Source: Larsenimonas rhizosphaerae
Lineage (GTDB): Bacteria > Pseudomonadota > Gammaproteobacteria > Pseudomonadales > Halomonadaceae
DNA: 64,000 nt
NCBI RefSeq assembly: GCF_023700005.1
Contig: NZ_JAMLJK010000002.1
Span: 186,001-250,000, forward strand
Direction of reading: 5' to 3'
In this document: in pieces, positions 62,369 to 64,000 of the stretch
How positions within the stretch are numbered: the stretch's first letter is position 1
Layout of the letters: every line of letters begins with the position of its first letter
Program-made: the position numbers and the translations under genes
Notes under the pieces: model-generated
Databases searched by the model: none
Told to the model about the DNA's origin: nothing
What the model saw: the letters and a program-made list of their open reading frames with translations, nothing else

Positions 62369-63133
62369 TCAATCGTTGCCGCGGGCCGTCCGGATGCGCT
62401 CGTAGGCATTGCCGATTTCGCTGGTACGGGCCTGGGCGACTTCACGCATGCTGTCCGGCAGCCCCTTGCCGGCCAGCTTGTCCGGGTGGTTCTGGCTCAT
62501 CAACCGGCGATAGGCCTTCTTGACCTCGGCGTCACTGGCATCCTCTTCCACACCCAGCACACGGTAAGCATCCCTGAGCGCTTCCGCCGATGCTTCGGGG
62601 GACTGCTCCCTGGCGCCATGCAGCATGGCTTCGATCTGCTGGACTTCCGCATCGCTGCAGCCTACTCCCCGTGCGACCCGCAGAATCATTTCCTGCTCGT
62701 TGGGATGCAGGACACCGTCAGCCGCAATGGCCGACAGCTGCACCTGCAGAAAGACCTGCCGCAGTACCGGCTGGCTTTGTGTCAGTCGCTTGATATCTGC
62801 CAGGTCCGCGTCGAGATCAAAGGTATCGGCGCGGCCCCGCTCGAAGGACGCTTTGGCCTGGGCGCGCTGCTCGCCCTGAAGGCGAAACTGGTCAAAGAGC
62901 TTTTCGACGGCGCTCAGTTCACCATCGGTGACCTCGCCATCGGCCTGGCAAAGACATCCCATGACCGCAAAGGTGGAATCAAGGTAACGGCCCTGTATCT
63001 GCTGGCGGGCCTTGATCAGGCGCTGTCGCACGTAGCGTCCGATGGCACCGCCGATCAGGCCGCCAATCAACAGGCCCCAGAAGCCGCCGAAGGCGTAGCC
63101 GATAAGGCCAAAAATGATAACCAGTAAGAGCAT
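62369..63133 (-). CDS. djlA: Co-chaperone DjlA
   Basis: This membrane-anchored DnaJ-type co-chaperone stimulates DnaK. It has 254 residues. A single Gly-rich N-terminal transmembrane segment (residues 3-32), a TerB-like helical domain (about 45-180) and a C-terminal J domain with the HPD motif at 216-218 give the diagnostic DjlA order. E. coli DjlA is 271 residues. The gene converges with the LTA-synthase-like gene, with nine bases between stops. Confidence 0.93.
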   Translation of the reverse strand: MLLLVIIFGLIGYAFGGFWGLLIGGLIGGAIGRYVRQRLIKARQQIQGRYLDSTFAVMGCLCQADGEVTDGELSAVEKLFDQFRLQGEQRAQAKASFERGRADTFDLDADLADIKRLTQSQPVLRQVFLQVQLSAIAADGVLHPNEQEMILRVARGVGCSDAEVQQIEAMLHGAREQSPEASAEALRDAYRVLGVEEDASDAEVKKAYRRLMSQNHPDKLAGKGLPDSMREVAQARTSEIGNAYERIRTARGND

Positions 63134-63277
63134 GGCAATTCCAATAGTCGATGAGACGAAAAATGAGTCAGGCTTGTTTTGTTCAACTATACCCTGGGAG
63201 ACAACCTTACGGGCAGGGTCGTCTAGACTGAATGGTCATTACAGCCATCATGCAGGTGGAAGAAGGAGGGTGTGATC

Positions 63278-63550
63278 ATGGCCGGAGGATGGGCAAGGGA
63301 TGGTGCCGTACAGGACCAGATCGACAGCACGGTCGAAGATGGCGTGCAGGAGGCAAGGCAGCGCCTTGAGCAGCAGCGTGGGCCGAGCCTGGAGTATTGC
63401 GAGGAGTGCGAGGAGCCCATCGCGCAGGCGCGCCGCGAAGCAGTGCCCGGCGTGCGGCTGTGTATCGACTGCCAGACAGCGGCTGATAAACGCCCTCGGA
63501 ACCGGGCAGGATTCAATCGGCGTGGCAGCAAGGATAGCCAGCTGCGCTAG
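63278..63550 (+). CDS. DksA/TraR C4 zinc-finger protein
   Basis: This 90-residue protein is of the YbiI/TraR group. Four cysteines (Cys41, Cys44, Cys62 and Cys65) in CEEC and CIDC form the zinc finger. It lacks the long coiled coil of DksA but has a short acidic helix before the finger. The family can bind the secondary channel of RNA polymerase, but the short YbiI form has no known role. AAGGAGG is eight bases before ATG 63278 and only two before GTG 63272, which decides the start. Confidence 0.9.
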   Translation: MAGGWARDGAVQDQIDSTVEDGVQEARQRLEQQRGPSLEYCEECEEPIAQARREAVPGVRLCIDCQTAADKRPRNRAGFNRRGSKDSQLR

Positions 63551-63675
63551 GGCTATCCGGCAGGGATGGTGACGTGCAGACAGCCGATGACGTTATATGA
63601 GCAGGGCTGCATTTGATAAGTCTGCTAACTACTACCATGCTGGGGATAGTGACTTTTCGAACGCAAGGAGGCCTC

Positions 63676-64000
63676 GTGGCTCACGATATACTGTTTACTC
63701 CGGTTCAGGTGGGTGACCTGACCCTGTCCAACCGGGTGCTGATGGCGCCCCTGACGCGTGCACGTACGCCGGATACCATTCCGGGCCCGCTGCAGGAAAC
63801 CTATTATGGTCAGCGCGCTGGCGCGGGGTTGATCATCAGTGAAGCGACCAACATTTCGCCGACTGCTGTCGGGTACGTGTACACCCCGGGCATCTGGACC
63901 GATGCTCAGGAAGCAGGCTGGAAAGGCGTGGTGGAAGCAGTACATGCCAAGGGTGGCCAGATTGCCATGCAGCTGTGGCACGTGGGGCGCGTTTCACATA
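63676..64000 (+). CDS. Old Yellow Enzyme-type NADH:flavin oxidoreductase (3' end cut off)
   Basis: This FMN-dependent enoate reductase of the OYE/NemA/XenA family is cut by the window end after 108 residues. It opens with MAHDILFTPVQVGDLTLSNR, then MAPLTRAR, GAGLIISEATNIS, GIWTDAQEAGWK and QIAMQLWHVGR. The start is GTG 63676 with AAGGAGG four bases upstream. The family reduces activated alkenes, nitro-esters and quinones. There is no ATG in the neighbourhood that would fit. Confidence 0.92.
   Translation, partial: MAHDILFTPVQVGDLTLSNRVLMAPLTRARTPDTIPGPLQETYYGQRAGAGLIISEATNISPTAVGYVYTPGIWTDAQEAGWKGVVEAVHAKGGQIAMQLWHVGRVSH

Noticed and set aside
1-64000. tRNA, rRNA, CRISPR arrays and insertion sequences
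   Set aside because: I looked for cloverleaf-like segments, regular direct repeats with spacers and transposase motifs, and found none I could support.

Overview
The window is a densely coded, GC-rich chromosomal stretch from a gammaproteobacterium. The best guess is Halomonadaceae: homologues look like Halomonas, Chromohalobacter or Kushneria, and BCCT, POT, DUF3581, IbpA, Dcm and YbiT types are all present. A rhodopsin gene, a retinal-forming blh gene and a zeaxanthin glucosyltransferase gene point to a pigmented member such as Kushneria. This placement is inference from protein character only. I see no rRNA, tRNA, insertion sequence, phage, integrase or CRISPR array. The first and last genes run off the ends.

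Layout. 0-9 kb: a cut MHS transporter, ibpA with a heat-shock promoter and an apparent ROSE RNA thermometer, an aminopeptidase P, a POT peptide transporter, a chemoreceptor and an MFS exporter. 9-17 kb: a lipoprotein, cytidine deaminase, ABC-F protein YbiT, a MAPEG protein, two membrane proteins, an M42 peptidase and helicase RhlE. 17-24 kb: a HypT-like LysR regulator and a five-gene Dpp/Opp-type importer. 24-35 kb: DUF3581, an App1-like phosphatase, the hpxO-ribokinase-DUF938 group, divergent crtX, a DUF4174 protein, a short 3-dehydroshikimate dehydratase with a BCCT transporter, and two lipoproteins. 35-40 kb: a polyamine-type ABC importer. 40-47 kb: a DMT transporter under tandem operators, a lactate permease-AbrB-isochorismatase operon with a divergent TetR gene, dcm, gloA and another DMT transporter. 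47-52 kb: a second family-5 ABC importer behind a Zur-like box. 52.7-54.4 kb: rhodopsin and blh. 54-64 kb: mostly metabolic genes (hydroxyacid dehydrogenase, GalM-like, wrbA, GntP permease, YaeR-like VOC, hisC), then an LTA-synthase-like protein, djlA, a DksA-like protein and a cut Old Yellow Enzyme.

Most striking system. The rhodopsin and blh genes form a two-gene light-energy cassette: Blh would cleave beta-carotene to retinal for the pump next to it. The pump has a DTS helix-C motif (Asp76, Thr80, Ser87). The usual carboxylic proton donor is missing and a His-His pair lies at the start of helix B. crtX, 23 kb away, implies that the same cell makes zeaxanthin, so beta-carotene would feed both retinal and glycosylated xanthophyll. 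No crtE, crtB, crtI, crtY or crtZ gene lies in the window.

Regulatory DNA that can be read directly includes the ibpA sigma-32 promoter and thermometer, a TetR-type operator, tandem MarR-like palindromes, a Zur-like box, a GntR-like operator and several hairpin terminators.
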